This document shows positions 17,370-25,869 of a stretch of DNA of 64,000 nt, in pieces. The notes beneath the pieces were generated by a model. It saw nothing but the letters and a program-made list of their open reading frames with translations. It made no database searches and was not told the origin of the DNA. Made by a program: the position numbers and the translations under genes. Position 1 is the first letter of the stretch, and every line of letters begins with the position of its first letter. The DNA lies in NCBI RefSeq assembly GCF_034259325.1, contig NZ_JAXIVS010000006.1:310001-374000 (forward strand), given 5' to 3'. The DNA comes from Hyalangium ruber (GTDB lineage Bacteria > Myxococcota > Myxococcia > Myxococcales > Myxococcaceae).

Positions 17370-19937
17370 GTGTACCTCCCTCTGCTGCGGCTGATCTCCT
17401 TCCGGCACTTTCTCCAGGCGCCGCTTCGCACGGCGCTGACGCTGATGGGCGTGGCGGTGGGTGTGGCGACGATGGTGGGGGTTACCTCCATCAACCGCTC
17501 GGTGATGGATGCGTTCCGCTCCACGGTGGACACCATCGCGGGCAAGGCGGACATCACCGTGGCGGGCGCTCGGGTGGGCTTCGACGAAGCGGTGCTCGAG
17601 CAGGTGCGGGCGGTGCCGGGCGTGGCGCATGCCTCGGGGGGCATCACCTTCATCGCTCCGGTGCAGGGCTCACCGGGCGAGGCCCTCTACGTCATGGGCG
17701 TGGATCTGCTCGATGATGGACACTTCCGGACCTACGAGGGCGTGGACCGGGACATCGGCGTGCTGTCGGACGACCTGGAGTTCCTCAACTCCACGGATCG
17801 GATGCTGGTGTCCGAGCGCTTTGCCCGCGAGCACGGCTTGAAGGTGGGAGACCGCTTCGGGCTGATGACCTCCAGCGGGGCGCAGGACTTCTTCGTGCAT
17901 GCGCTGATCCGCGAGTCCGGGCCGGTGAAGGCGTTCGGCGGCTCGGTGGCGGTGATGGACGTGGCCTCGGCGCAGGTGGCCTTCGGACGGGACCGGGTGC
18001 TGGACCGCATCGACGTGGCGGCCGACCCGAAGGTGGGCGTGGAGGCGACCCTCCAGAACCTGAAGCAGGCCCTGGGGCCAGCCTTCGAGGTGGAGCGTCC
18101 CTCGCGCCGGGGCGGCTCGGTGGAGACGATGGTCCGCAGCTTCCAGATGGGGCTCAACCTGGGCTCGGGCGTGGCGCTGCTGGTGGGCGTGTTCCTCGTC
18201 TACAACACCATCTCCATCGGCGTGGTGCAGCGGCGACGGGAGATCGGCACGCTCCGGGCCCTGGGCGCCTCGCGCCTGCGCATCCGCGCGCTGTTCACCC
18301 TGGAGGCGGTGGGACTGGGTGCGCTGGGGACCGTGCTCGGCCTGCCGCTGGGCGTGCTCATCGGCCGGGGCGCCATCGGTGTGGTCTCCGACTCCATCTC
18401 CAGCCTGTACGTGAAGGTCAACGCGCGCGACGTGACGGTAACCGCGCTGGAGCTAGGGCTGGGCATCGGGCTGGGCGTGCTGGGCAGCGGGTTCGCGGCG
18501 TTGTGGCCGGCGCTGAGGGCCTCGCGCGTGGCACCGGTGGAGGCCTTACGCCGGGACGCGGCCGCGGGCGCGGAGGCGGGCGTCTCTCGCGTGGGAACCG
18601 TGGCCATGGGGCTCTTGTGCCTGGGGTTGGTGTACCCGCTGACGCTGCTGCCCGCGCCGGTGGAGAACCTGCCCGTAGGCGGCTACCTGTCCGTGTTCCT
18701 GGTGATGATGGGCACCACACTGCTGGCGCCGACGCTGCTCCGGGGGCTGTGGTACGTCTACCGGCGCCCGGGAGAGTGGCTGCTGGGCATCAGCGGGCGG
18801 CTGGCGGCGGACAACTTCGCCCGGGCGCCCGTGCGGACGGCGGTGCCCGTCTCGGCGCTCGCCATCGGCGTGGCGCTGGCGGTGTGCATCGCGGGCTTCG
18901 TGGGCTCGTTCCAGCGCTCCACCCACAAGTGGATCAACCAGTCGGTGCCAGCCGACCTCTTCATCACCTCCTCGGCGCGGATGGCGGGCGTGCAGAACCA
19001 GCCGATGAAGCCCGCGCTGGGAGATGCCTTCGAGAAGCTGCCGGGCGTGGCGCAGGTGGAGCGGGTGCGGATGCTGCCGCACGATGTCCTCGGGCTGCGC
19101 GTGTACATCCTGTCGCTCGTTCCCGAAATCTACGAGCAGCGGGCCCAGCCCATCATCCTCGAGGGCCGCATGCTCACGCCCGAGGAGTGGAGCGCCGGGC
19201 GCATCATCGTCTCCGAGAACCTCTCCCGCCGCAGAGACCTCCATGTGGGCGACACCCTGGAGATCTCCACGCCTACGGGGCAGCGCACCTATACGGTGGG
19301 CGCGGTCTCGGTGGACTACACCTCGGACCAGGGCACGGTGGTGATGTCGCGCGAGGTGTACATGGCGCACTTCCAGGACGACCAGGTGGACGTCTTCGAG
19401 CTGTACCTGTCGGACCCGGCGCGGGTGGAGGAGGTGCGTCAGGCCATCACCGAGGCCCACGGCCGCCAGTATGACTTGTACGTGCTGACCAACGGCGAGC
19501 TGCGCCAGGAGGTCACCTCGCTCATCGACGATGCCTTCACCGTCACCTACGCCATGGAGGCGGTGGCGGTGCTGCTGGCGCTGCTGGGTGTCATCAACAC
19601 GCTGCTGGCGGCGGTGCTGGACCGCACGCGGGAGATCGGCCTGCTGCGCGCGGTGGGGGCAGCCCGGGCGCACGTGCTTCGGCTCTTCGTCGGTGAGGCG
19701 GCCTTCATCGGCCTGTCAGGAGGCCTCATCGGTGTAGCGGCAGGCACGGTGATGGGGCTCATCGTGACGATTACGGTAGGCGAGCAATCCACGGGCTGGC
19801 GCTTTCCGTATGTGTTCCCCACGGGGGTGGCGCTGCAGATGTCCGCGGCGGCCACATTGTGTGCCGCGGTCGCAGGTCTGTACCCCGCGCGGAGGGCGGC
19901 GTCGCTGGACGTCATCGAGGCGCTCGCCTACGAGTAA
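17370..19937 (+). CDS. FtsX/MacB-type ABC transporter permease
   Basis: 855 residues from a GTG at 17370 (VYLPLLRLISFRHFLQAP). Two FtsX modules are visible: helix 1 TALTLMGVAVGVATMVGV, first FtsX block with YNTISIGVVQRRREIGTLRALGASR, second block near the end with INTLLAAVLDRTREIGLLRAVGAAR. Large periplasmic loops lie between. Double-FtsX permeases of this size move lipids, lipoproteins or peptides with a LolD-like ATPase; the one at 15108 is the likely partner. Paralogous halves suggest that one chain supplies both transmembrane subunits. Confidence 0.9.
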   Translation: MYLPLLRLISFRHFLQAPLRTALTLMGVAVGVATMVGVTSINRSVMDAFRSTVDTIAGKADITVAGARVGFDEAVLEQVRAVPGVAHASGGITFIAPVQGSPGEALYVMGVDLLDDGHFRTYEGVDRDIGVLSDDLEFLNSTDRMLVSERFAREHGLKVGDRFGLMTSSGAQDFFVHALIRESGPVKAFGGSVAVMDVASAQVAFGRDRVLDRIDVAADPKVGVEATLQNLKQALGPAFEVERPSRRGGSVETMVRSFQMGLNLGSGVALLVGVFLVYNTISIGVVQRRREIGTLRALGASRLRIRALFTLEAVGLGALGTVLGLPLGVLIGRGAIGVVSDSISSLYVKVNARDVTVTALELGLGIGLGVLGSGFAALWPALRASRVAPVEALRRDAAAGAEAGVSRVGTVAMGLLCLGLVYPLTLLPAPVENLPVGGYLSVFLVMMGTTLLAPTLLRGLWYVYRRPGEWLLGISGRLAADNFARAPVRTAVPVSALAIGVALAVCIAGFVGSFQRSTHKWINQSVPADLFITSSARMAGVQNQPMKPALGDAFEKLPGVAQVERVRMLPHDVLGLRVYILSLVPEIYEQRAQPIILEGRMLTPEEWSAGRIIVSENLSRRRDLHVGDTLEISTPTGQRTYTVGAVSVDYTSDQGTVVMSREVYMAHFQDDQVDVFELYLSDPARVEEVRQAITEAHGRQYDLYVLTNGELRQEVTSLIDDAFTVTYAMEAVAVLLALLGVINTLLAAVLDRTREIGLLRAVGAARAHVLRLFVGEAAFIGLSGGLIGVAAGTVMGLIVTITVGEQSTGWRFPYVFPTGVALQMSAAATLCAAVAGLYPARRAASLDVIEALAYE

Positions 19938-19976
19938 CGAAACCCCCATCTGGAATAGTGTCTCGCCCTGAGAGCC

Positions 19977-20378
19977 ATGGCCGCCGCCGAACCCCAAGTG
20001 CCGTTCCACATCCTGCTCGTCGAGGACGAGCCCGTCATCCGCGAGCTGGTCAGCTCGATGCTGAGCGACGAGGCGGTGGACGTGGTGTGCGCGGCCGATG
20101 GAATCGAAGGGCTGAAGCTGGCCAAGAGCCGCCCCTTCCACCTCATCTTGATGGACGTGGTGCTGCCGCAGCTGGACGGGGTGTCGGTGTGCCGCATCCT
20201 CAAGAGCGATCCGAAGACGGCGAGCGTGCCGCTCTACATGCTCACGGCGAAGGCGAAGAAGGCGGATGTGGAGAGCGCCACGCAGGCGGGCGCTGACGGC
20301 TACATCCAGAAGCCCTTCCGGGGCACGGAGCTGATGTCGCTGGTGGACCGGCTGCGCGCGGCGGTCGCCACGCACTGA
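19977..20378 (+). CDS. CheY-like single-domain response regulator
   Basis: 133 residues, receiver domain only: acidic pocket in LLVEDEPVI, phospho-acceptor Asp in LILMDVVLPQLDG, Thr/Ala switch in YMLTAKAKK and Lys in YIQKPF. There is no output domain. The PilZ gene 13 bp downstream on the other strand and the missing sensor kinase leave the partner unknown. Confidence 0.9.
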   Translation: MAAAEPQVPFHILLVEDEPVIRELVSSMLSDEAVDVVCAADGIEGLKLAKSRPFHLILMDVVLPQLDGVSVCRILKSDPKTASVPLYMLTAKAKKADVESATQAGADGYIQKPFRGTELMSLVDRLRAAVATH

Positions 20379-20391
20379 AGCCCGGCGCCGC

Positions 20392-20718
20392 TCAGGGCAG
20401 GCGCGGGTGGAGGAAGCGGGCCAGGGCGAGGAAGTCGTCCCAGTCGAGCGTGCCGAACTCGAGCGCCACGCCGTTGCTCTCGCGGCGGAGGATGGAGCAG
20501 TTGGCGACGATCTCCCGGTCTCCCGGCAGGGGGATGGAGAGGGTGAGCTGCCGCATGGACTCGGCGGGCTGGGCATGGAGGAAGAGGCCGGCCATGGACA
20601 GGTCCTTGGCCTTGGCCACCACGGCGCGCCCCGGGAGGATGACCTTGACCATGAGGTTGGCCTCCACGCGGGGGTGGAAGCGATCCGGGGCGCGGGAGCC
20701 TTGAAGGGTGGTCGTCAT
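20392..20718 (-). CDS. PilZ-domain protein, TIGR02266-like
   Basis: 108 residues starting at an ATG preceded by GAGGAGAG. It begins RFHPRVEANLMVKV, the R-x3-R plus later DLSMAGLFL of PilZ proteins, which can bind cyclic-di-GMP. The arginine motif here is RFHPR, and the second half DxSxxG is DLSMAG, so the key residues are present or nearly so. Myxobacteria carry many such short PilZ proteins. The 231 bp between it and the T3SS operon hold both promoters; nothing stronger is visible there. Confidence 0.85.
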   Translation of the reverse strand: MTTTLQGSRAPDRFHPRVEANLMVKVILPGRAVVAKAKDLSMAGLFLHAQPAESMRQLTLSIPLPGDREIVANCSILRRESNGVALEFGTLDWDDFLALARFLHPRLP

Positions 20719-20949
20719 GTTCTGGGTCTCTCCTCGGGTGCAACAGGGTGCGACGAGTCTGGAGCAGGAACCCGGCGACGCAACTTTTCGGGCGGCGCGC
20801 GAGGGCAGTACGCGCGGCCGGACCCCCGTCCCGCCGCGTGGACTCCCAGGGTGAGCGGGGCGGGTAACCCCGAGCGCTTTCAAGCACTTGGGCGTTGGCA
20901 CGGCGGCTGAAAGGGCCCCTGGCGGAGTTCAACCGCAAGGAGGCTGTCC

Positions 20950-21417
20950 GTGGAGAACGAGAACCGCATTGCTTCGATGTCCATCACCCCGACCCTGAGC
21001 CGCCAGACGCCGAAGAACGAGTTCGGCAACGTGCTGGCGCGCACCGCGCAGGAGGTCGTCTCGACGGGAGCGGGGCTCGTCGGAGGGGTGATTCCAGGAG
21101 TGCCGGTGGTGAGCGCGGCGGTGTCCAGCGTGCGCGCGGTGGTGTCCTCGGTGGCGTCGACGAGCAGTTCGGCGGTGCCGGTGCCGGGGAGTGGCGCGGG
21201 GATTTCGGGGAGCGTGGGAGGGGCGACGGGGAAGGGCGAGGCGTGGGACATGCTGGAGGCCCAGAAGCTGATGGCGGCGGAGGGCCAGAAGTTCAACCTG
21301 GCCTACCTGCAGCTGCAGAACGAGATGCAGCAGGAGAGCCGGGAGCACAACGCGGTCTCCAACATCATGAAGGTCCGCCACGACTCCGCGAAGGCGGCCA
21401 TCAACAACATTCGCTAG
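20950..21417 (+). CDS. Candidate T3SS needle subunit (SctF-like C-terminus)
   Basis: 155 residues from a GTG with AAGGAGG seven bases upstream. The first 100 residues are Ala/Ser/Val/Gly-rich. The last about 35 residues are helical and end NAVSNIMKV...DSAKAAINNIR. From memory, needle proteins such as PrgI end in NAQSNTVKV...DIDAAIIQNFR; about 12 of the last 34 positions agree, with the spacing kept. It is the first gene before sctI, where sctF sits in many T3SS operons. This is inference: the length is nearly double that of a usual needle protein (about 80). Confidence 0.55.
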   Translation: MENENRIASMSITPTLSRQTPKNEFGNVLARTAQEVVSTGAGLVGGVIPGVPVVSAAVSSVRAVVSSVASTSSSAVPVPGSGAGISGSVGGATGKGEAWDMLEAQKLMAAEGQKFNLAYLQLQNEMQQESREHNAVSNIMKVRHDSAKAAINNIR

Positions 21418-21430
21418 GGGCCCAGGCGCC

Positions 21431-21916
21431 ATGACGATCGACAAGGTCGGTTCGGTCGGCGGCGCGGGGAGTACTCCCGCGCTGGAGACCGGCAAGGAGC
21501 AGTTCGGCAAGGTGCTGCAGGGCGTGAAGGGCGTGGGGACAGGTCCCCAAGTGCCCGTCGCCACGGAGGGAGCGCCGCGCCCGGTGTCCTCGGAGGCGGT
21601 GCGAGGCACGCACCGCGCGCAGACGGTGGAGCGGGCGGCTTCGGGCAAGGCGGAGGTGACGGCGGGGGGGCGGGTGGACTCGGTGCAGTCGGCGCGGGCT
21701 CAGCAGGCCACGCAGATGCTGGATCGGGTGAGCCAGGCGCAGAAGCGGCTGGACCACATCCTGAAGCTGGCCGAGTCGGGCCGGACGTTCACCCCGGCCG
21801 AGCTGCTGGCGTTCCAGGCGCATGTGTACCGCGCCAGCCAGGAGCTCGACCTCGCCGGCAAGGTCGTCGAGAAGGCGACCAGCGGCGTCAAGCAGGTCCT
21901 CCAGACCCAGATTTGA
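21431..21916 (+). CDS. sctI: T3SS inner-rod protein SctI-like
   Basis: 161 residues. The N-terminal two-thirds is low complexity. The last 60 residues form the rod-type helix: FTPAELLAFQAHVYRASQEL then DLAGKVVEKATSGVKQVLQT, matching the YscI/PrgJ pattern (a Q-x-H/Y helix then SKVV..ATSGV..L..Q). The inner rod joins the export gate to the needle. It lies 13 bp after the needle-like gene and 11 bp before sctJ. Confidence 0.75.
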   Translation: MTIDKVGSVGGAGSTPALETGKEQFGKVLQGVKGVGTGPQVPVATEGAPRPVSSEAVRGTHRAQTVERAASGKAEVTAGGRVDSVQSARAQQATQMLDRVSQAQKRLDHILKLAESGRTFTPAELLAFQAHVYRASQELDLAGKVVEKATSGVKQVLQTQI

Positions 21917-21927
21917 GGAGCTTTGCC

Positions 21928-22728
21928 ATGAGACCCTCTCTCCGACGCTGCTTGTTGCTCGGGGTATTGCTGTGTACCGCCGCATGCAGGGAGCGCATCC
22001 AGCACGGCCTGGACGAGCGCCAGGCGAACGAACTGCAGACCGTCCTCATCGAGCGAGGACTGGACGCGCGCAAGGTTCCCGAGGCGGGCAAGAAGCCCAC
22101 CTGGGCCATCGAGGTGTCCGAGGAGCAGTCCTCGGACGCGGTGCGAGTCCTGGCGGAGCTGGGGTTGCCCCGGCCCGTGGCCGAGGCGGGGTGTGACGTC
22201 TTCGGTGGGGGAGGGCTCATCCGTTCGCCCGTCGAGGAGCAGCTCTGCCGGGTCCGGGTGCTCGAGCGGGGCGTCGAGAAGACGTTGCAGAGCGTCGAGG
22301 GGGTGCTCATCGCGCGGGTACATCTGATGGTGCCCCCTCCTCCACGTCCGGGGCAGACCGCGCCGCCAGCGAAGGCTTCGGCCATGTTGCGCGCGGCGCC
22401 GGGACAGGCGGCGCGAATCCGCCAGTCGCAGGAGACGCTCCGCTCGCTCATCGCGGGAGGCGTGGAGGGACTGTCTCCGGAGGCGGTGGCACTGTTGGTG
22501 GACGAGGCCACCACGCGGGTGGAGGTGTCCGCGCCTCGGGAATCTCCGTTGATGCGGCTGCGCGTGCTGCTGGCGGTGATGGGCGTGCTGGTGACGGGGC
22601 TGGCGGTGGCCTTGGTGTTCGTCGCGCTGCGCCTGCGCCACTACCAGGCGCTGGCCACAACGCCGCCCGCTACGCCACCCGTGCCCGCGCGGCCGGTGGT
22701 GGCGAATGCCGCGCGCAAGGTGGCGTGA
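21928..22728 (+). CDS. sctJ: T3SS inner-ring lipoprotein SctJ
   Basis: 266 residues from an ATG with GAGGAG nine bases upstream. A lipoprotein signal peptide (LLLGVLLCTAAC) is followed by a YscJ/HrcJ domain (ANELQTVLIERGLDARK, VEEQLCRVRVLERGVEKTLQ, VLIARVHLMVP) and a C-terminal membrane helix (LLAVMGVLVTGLAVALVFVA) with a short tail. This is the inner of the two membrane rings of the basal body. The ring-building motifs and the length are normal. Confidence 0.92.
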   Translation: MRPSLRRCLLLGVLLCTAACRERIQHGLDERQANELQTVLIERGLDARKVPEAGKKPTWAIEVSEEQSSDAVRVLAELGLPRPVAEAGCDVFGGGGLIRSPVEEQLCRVRVLERGVEKTLQSVEGVLIARVHLMVPPPPRPGQTAPPAKASAMLRAAPGQAARIRQSQETLRSLIAGGVEGLSPEAVALLVDEATTRVEVSAPRESPLMRLRVLLAVMGVLVTGLAVALVFVALRLRHYQALATTPPATPPVPARPVVANAARKVA

Positions 22729-22731
22729 GCC

Positions 22732-23280
22732 ATGGAAGCCACGCGCATCATTCAGCGGGCCAAAGTGGGGAAGCGGGCCGGAGCGGGCAAGAGCGACGAG
22801 GAAGCGACGCGCATTACTCGGCAGCCGGTCCAGAAGAAGAGCGCCGCGCCTGCTCCGCTGCCGAAGGCCCCCGCGGTCGAGGCTCCCCCGGCCAAGACCC
22901 CGCCCGCGTTGTTGCCGTTGGCCCGGTATGCGCTGGTGGCGCTGGTGTTCGGTCGGGAGCGGGCGCCGGAGTTGCTCGAGGGGTTGGGAGAGCGCGAGGC
23001 CGAGCGGGCGAAGGAGCATCTGACGCGCCTCGCGGCGCTCTCCTCGGCCGAGCGGCAGGCCAAGGTGGCGGTGGAGTTCGGGATGCGGAGCGATCCCTCG
23101 GAGCAGATCCGGCAGGTGATGTCGGAGTCTCCGGAGGTGTTGAGGCGGGAGATCTTCCGAAGGCTGCCGCCCTACCTCCGCACCCTCTTTCCAGCGCGCT
23201 CGGTGCAGCCCGCCGACGCTTCGGCAACCCCCGCCCTGTGCGCGCTGGCCGAGCGGTTGATTCGCGAAGTCACGCGCTGA
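22732..23280 (+). CDS. Unassigned T3SS protein at the SctK position
   Basis: 182 residues, 3 bp after sctJ. The first 55 residues are basic and Pro/Ala-rich, the rest helical (ALVALVFGRERAPELLEGLG, LRREIFRRLPPYLRTLF). There is no signal peptide. In Yersinia-type operons the gene after sctJ is sctK, the sorting-platform adaptor; this protein is about the right size but I see no clear SctK motif. Repeated LG-E and LSSxERxAKV sequences also recall parts of the flagellar FliG N-domain. A cytosolic platform role is inference. Confidence 0.6.
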   Translation: MEATRIIQRAKVGKRAGAGKSDEEATRITRQPVQKKSAAPAPLPKAPAVEAPPAKTPPALLPLARYALVALVFGRERAPELLEGLGEREAERAKEHLTRLAALSSAERQAKVAVEFGMRSDPSEQIRQVMSESPEVLRREIFRRLPPYLRTLFPARSVQPADASATPALCALAERLIREVTR

Positions 23281-23299
23281 GTTTTTTCAGGAGCCCTCC

Positions 23300-24451
23300 A
23301 TGCAGACCCAACCCCGTGTTTCCAAGTCTCAGCTTCCGAAGGTGCCCCGACTGACCCGGCTCGGTACGCGCCGGCTCACACGGGCGCATGTGACGCTGGG
23401 CGAGCGTCCCCAGGTTTCACAGTGGGGAAAGCAGGCGCTCCAGGTCGTCTGTGATGCCCTGGGGCGTGAGCTGGGCACTCCCATGACCGCGGCGGCTCGG
23501 TTGGTCGATGCGCTCGTCATTCCAGCGGAGGGGCTCTCGCACACGGCGGCCTTCATCCTCCTGGACTTGTCGGAGACGGGGGGCACGGCGGTGTTGGAAC
23601 TGGACCTGCCGGTGCTTTTTGCCGCGCTGGAACGCCTCTCTGGGAGTCGCCAGCGGCCCGGACCCATGATGCGCCTGACCCGCCTGGAGGAGGCGACCTG
23701 CGCCTATCTGGTCCTGTCGGCGCTCGCGTCGCTGCGGCCCCAGGCAGAGCTTCACCGGCGGTTGGGACCTCGGCTCGCGGGTGTGTCGATGAGCCGGGTG
23801 GAGGCACTGGCGCGGCTGGACGGGCGTCGGCCGCACCTGGGCGTGGAGTTGTCGCTGACCGTGGGGCAGGTGGCGGCGAGTGGGCGGCTGGTGGTTCCCG
23901 CGGTGGTCCTCGAGTCCGCATGTAAGGACCTGCCCGTGGAGCGGGGCGCGGCTCTCGCATCAGAGCTCCTCGCGGCTTCACTGGGCGCCCGATGTTTTCT
24001 CGGGAGCGCCCGGCTTCCACCCGCTTCGCTGGAGGCGCTGTCGGTGGGCGACGTCATCGTCTTCGAGGCGGCCCGCCATGGAGGTGCGCACCTTCTGGGA
24101 CAAGGGCGGCTGGTGACCCGTGGCTTCGAGCTGACGGGTGAGTTCACCCCTGAAGGTTTCACCCTGACCCGTGCGCGCAAGCGCGCTCTTCCCCTGGAGT
24201 CGAACATGGCGAACGTAATGGAGCCGAGTGAGGGCATGCCCTCGCTCCCCGTGGATGTGGAGATTGAGCTGACGCGGTTGATGTTGCCGCTGTCGGAACT
24301 CGCGGCCCTGAGACCGGGCCACCTGTTGCCGCTGCGTATCAACGCCAGCGAGCCGGTGGTGTTGCGCATCGGGGATCGCGCGGTGGCTCGTGCCGAGTTG
24401 GTCGATATCGAGGGCGAGGTGGGGGCCCGCATCATCGCGCTGCTGCCATAA
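23300..24451 (+). CDS. sctQ: T3SS C-ring protein SctQ (SpoA domain)
   Basis: 383 residues. The C-terminal 70 form a SpoA/FliN-type domain (LPVDVEIELTRLMLPLSEL, LRPGHLLPLRINASEPVVL, RAELVDIEGEVGARI), typical of SctQ and FliM/FliN. The upstream 300 residues match the middle region of YscQ-type proteins only loosely. It forms the cytosolic sorting platform that docks export substrates. GAGG and a clear ATG at 23300 support the start. Confidence 0.88.
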   Translation: MQTQPRVSKSQLPKVPRLTRLGTRRLTRAHVTLGERPQVSQWGKQALQVVCDALGRELGTPMTAAARLVDALVIPAEGLSHTAAFILLDLSETGGTAVLELDLPVLFAALERLSGSRQRPGPMMRLTRLEEATCAYLVLSALASLRPQAELHRRLGPRLAGVSMSRVEALARLDGRRPHLGVELSLTVGQVAASGRLVVPAVVLESACKDLPVERGAALASELLAASLGARCFLGSARLPPASLEALSVGDVIVFEAARHGGAHLLGQGRLVTRGFELTGEFTPEGFTLTRARKRALPLESNMANVMEPSEGMPSLPVDVEIELTRLMLPLSELAALRPGHLLPLRINASEPVVLRIGDRAVARAELVDIEGEVGARIIALLP

Positions 24452-24468
24452 GCGCCAGGAGATTCATC

Positions 24469-24873
24469 ATGCTTTCATCTCTCTCTCCCCGGCACCGCTT
24501 GCTGCTCGCTGGCGGACTCATCCTCGGTCTCGCGGCGTTGGCTCCACTGGGAGGGCTCTCGGCCTCCGGCGTCGCCCGTTGGTTGCTGGGCGCCATCGCA
24601 CTCGCGGGGCTTGGCTGGTGGCTGCGGCGGCGCAGCACCACGGGACCGCGCTTCTCCTTGCCCGAGCGCTTGCGGGTCATCTCCCGAGCAGCCCTCTCCC
24701 AGCGATGTGGCCTCGCGTTGGTCGAGGCGGACGGTCGCAGCTTCCTCGTGGCGTTCGGAGACTCGTTCGCGGAGATCCGCGAGGCGCCGATGCCCAACCG
24801 TGCGCCGAGTCTGGCACGCCGGATGGTTCTTCGGCGTAGGAGCGCGATGCCCCGGAAGGGGGCCATGCCATGA
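24469..24873 (+). CDS. FliO-like membrane protein in the T3SS operon
   Basis: 134 residues. Two N-terminal membrane helices (LLAGGLILGLAALAPLGG and WLLGAIALAGLGWWL) are followed by a short cytosolic FliO-type module: LRVISRAALSQRCGLALVE then ADGRSFLVAFGD. Flagellar FliO helps assemble the FliP ring and is normally absent from non-flagellar T3SS. Here it sits directly before the FliP homologue sctR, with a 4-bp ATGA overlap, exactly where fliO sits in flagellar operons. Confidence 0.72.
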   Translation: MLSSLSPRHRLLLAGGLILGLAALAPLGGLSASGVARWLLGAIALAGLGWWLRRRSTTGPRFSLPERLRVISRAALSQRCGLALVEADGRSFLVAFGDSFAEIREAPMPNRAPSLARRMVLRRRSAMPRKGAMP

Positions 24874-25595
24874 CGCGAGGACTTCTGGTGTCGCTGTTGC
24901 TCGTTCCGGCGTGGGCCTTCGCGGGTGAGCAGACGCTCTCGCAGGCGTCCTATGCGGGCAGCCCGCTGTCGATGATGTCGATGCTCGCGGTGATGTCCCT
25001 GTTGCCGTTCGCGGTGCTGATGCTGACGAGCTTCTCGAAGATCGCCGTGGTGCTCTCGCTGGCGCGCTCGGCGATGGGGACGCAGCAGGCCCCGCCAACC
25101 CTCGTGCTGACGGGGCTGGCGGCGGTGCTCTCGGGGCACATCATGGCGCCGGTGATGGAGCGCATGTACGACGCGGGACGCATCGCGTACCAGGAAGTGG
25201 AGTCGGGTGCGCAGATGCTCTCCGCGGCGAACCGTGCGACGGAGCCGTTGCGAGCCTTCCTGGTCAAGCACGGCAGCCCCGAGGAGCGGGCCCGCTTCGT
25301 CGACCTCGCGCGGGAACTGCGGCCGCCCGAGGAGGCGGAGCAGGTCCAGGAGATGGACCTCTTCGTGGTCATCCCGGCCTTCGTCCTCACCGAGCTGAAG
25401 GAGGCCTTCCAGATTGGCTTCCTCATCTTCCTCCCGTTCCTGGTGCTGGACATGGTCATCGCCAACGTCCTGCTCGCCCTGGGCATGCAGACGCTGTCGC
25501 CGAGTCAGGTGAGCCTGCCCTTCAAGATCCTCCTCTTCGTGGCCGTGGATGGCTGGTCGCTGCTCGCGCGCGGGCTCATCCTCGGGTACCGGTGA
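24870..25595 (+). CDS. sctR: T3SS export gate protein SctR
   Basis: 241 residues. A signal-like N-terminus (LLVSLLLVPAWAFAG) like FliP, then LPFAVLMLTSFSKIAVVLSL, the FliP/YscR signature ELKEAFQIGFLIFLPFLVLD, and MQTLSPSQVSLPFKILLFVA. It forms the core of the SctRST export gate. It starts 4 bp inside the FliO-like gene and ends 4 bp before sctS. Length and motifs are normal for SctR/FliP (215-245). Confidence 0.95.
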   Translation: MTRGLLVSLLLVPAWAFAGEQTLSQASYAGSPLSMMSMLAVMSLLPFAVLMLTSFSKIAVVLSLARSAMGTQQAPPTLVLTGLAAVLSGHIMAPVMERMYDAGRIAYQEVESGAQMLSAANRATEPLRAFLVKHGSPEERARFVDLARELRPPEEAEQVQEMDLFVVIPAFVLTELKEAFQIGFLIFLPFLVLDMVIANVLLALGMQTLSPSQVSLPFKILLFVAVDGWSLLARGLILGYR

Positions 25596-25599
25596 TGCC

Positions 25600-25869
25600 A
25601 TGACCCAGGACGTCCTGCTCGCGCTCGGTCGCGAGGCGTTGCTCCTGATGGTCTTCGCCTCCCTGCCGCCCATCGGGGCGAGCCTGGTGGTGGGTTTCCT
25701 CATGAGCCTGTTCCAGGCGACCACCCAGCTTCAGGAGAGCACGCTCACGGTAGTGCCCAAGCTGTGCGCCGCGGTGCTGGCGCTGGTGCTCACCGGGCCG
25801 TGGATCGCCGGGCAGCTCACCCGCTTCACGCACCAGTTGCTCACGATCATCGCCGAGGTGTCCGCGTGA
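25600..25869 (+). CDS. sctS: T3SS export gate protein SctS
   Basis: 89 residues from an ATG at 25600, four bases past the sctR stop. Two membrane helices (ALLLMVFASLPPIGASLVVG and LCAAVLALVLTGPWIAG) and the family signature SLFQATTQLQESTLTVVPKL. It is the usual FliQ/YscS size. The last four bases overlap sctT as GTGA. Confidence 0.95.
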   Translation: MTQDVLLALGREALLLMVFASLPPIGASLVVGFLMSLFQATTQLQESTLTVVPKLCAAVLALVLTGPWIAGQLTRFTHQLLTIIAEVSA

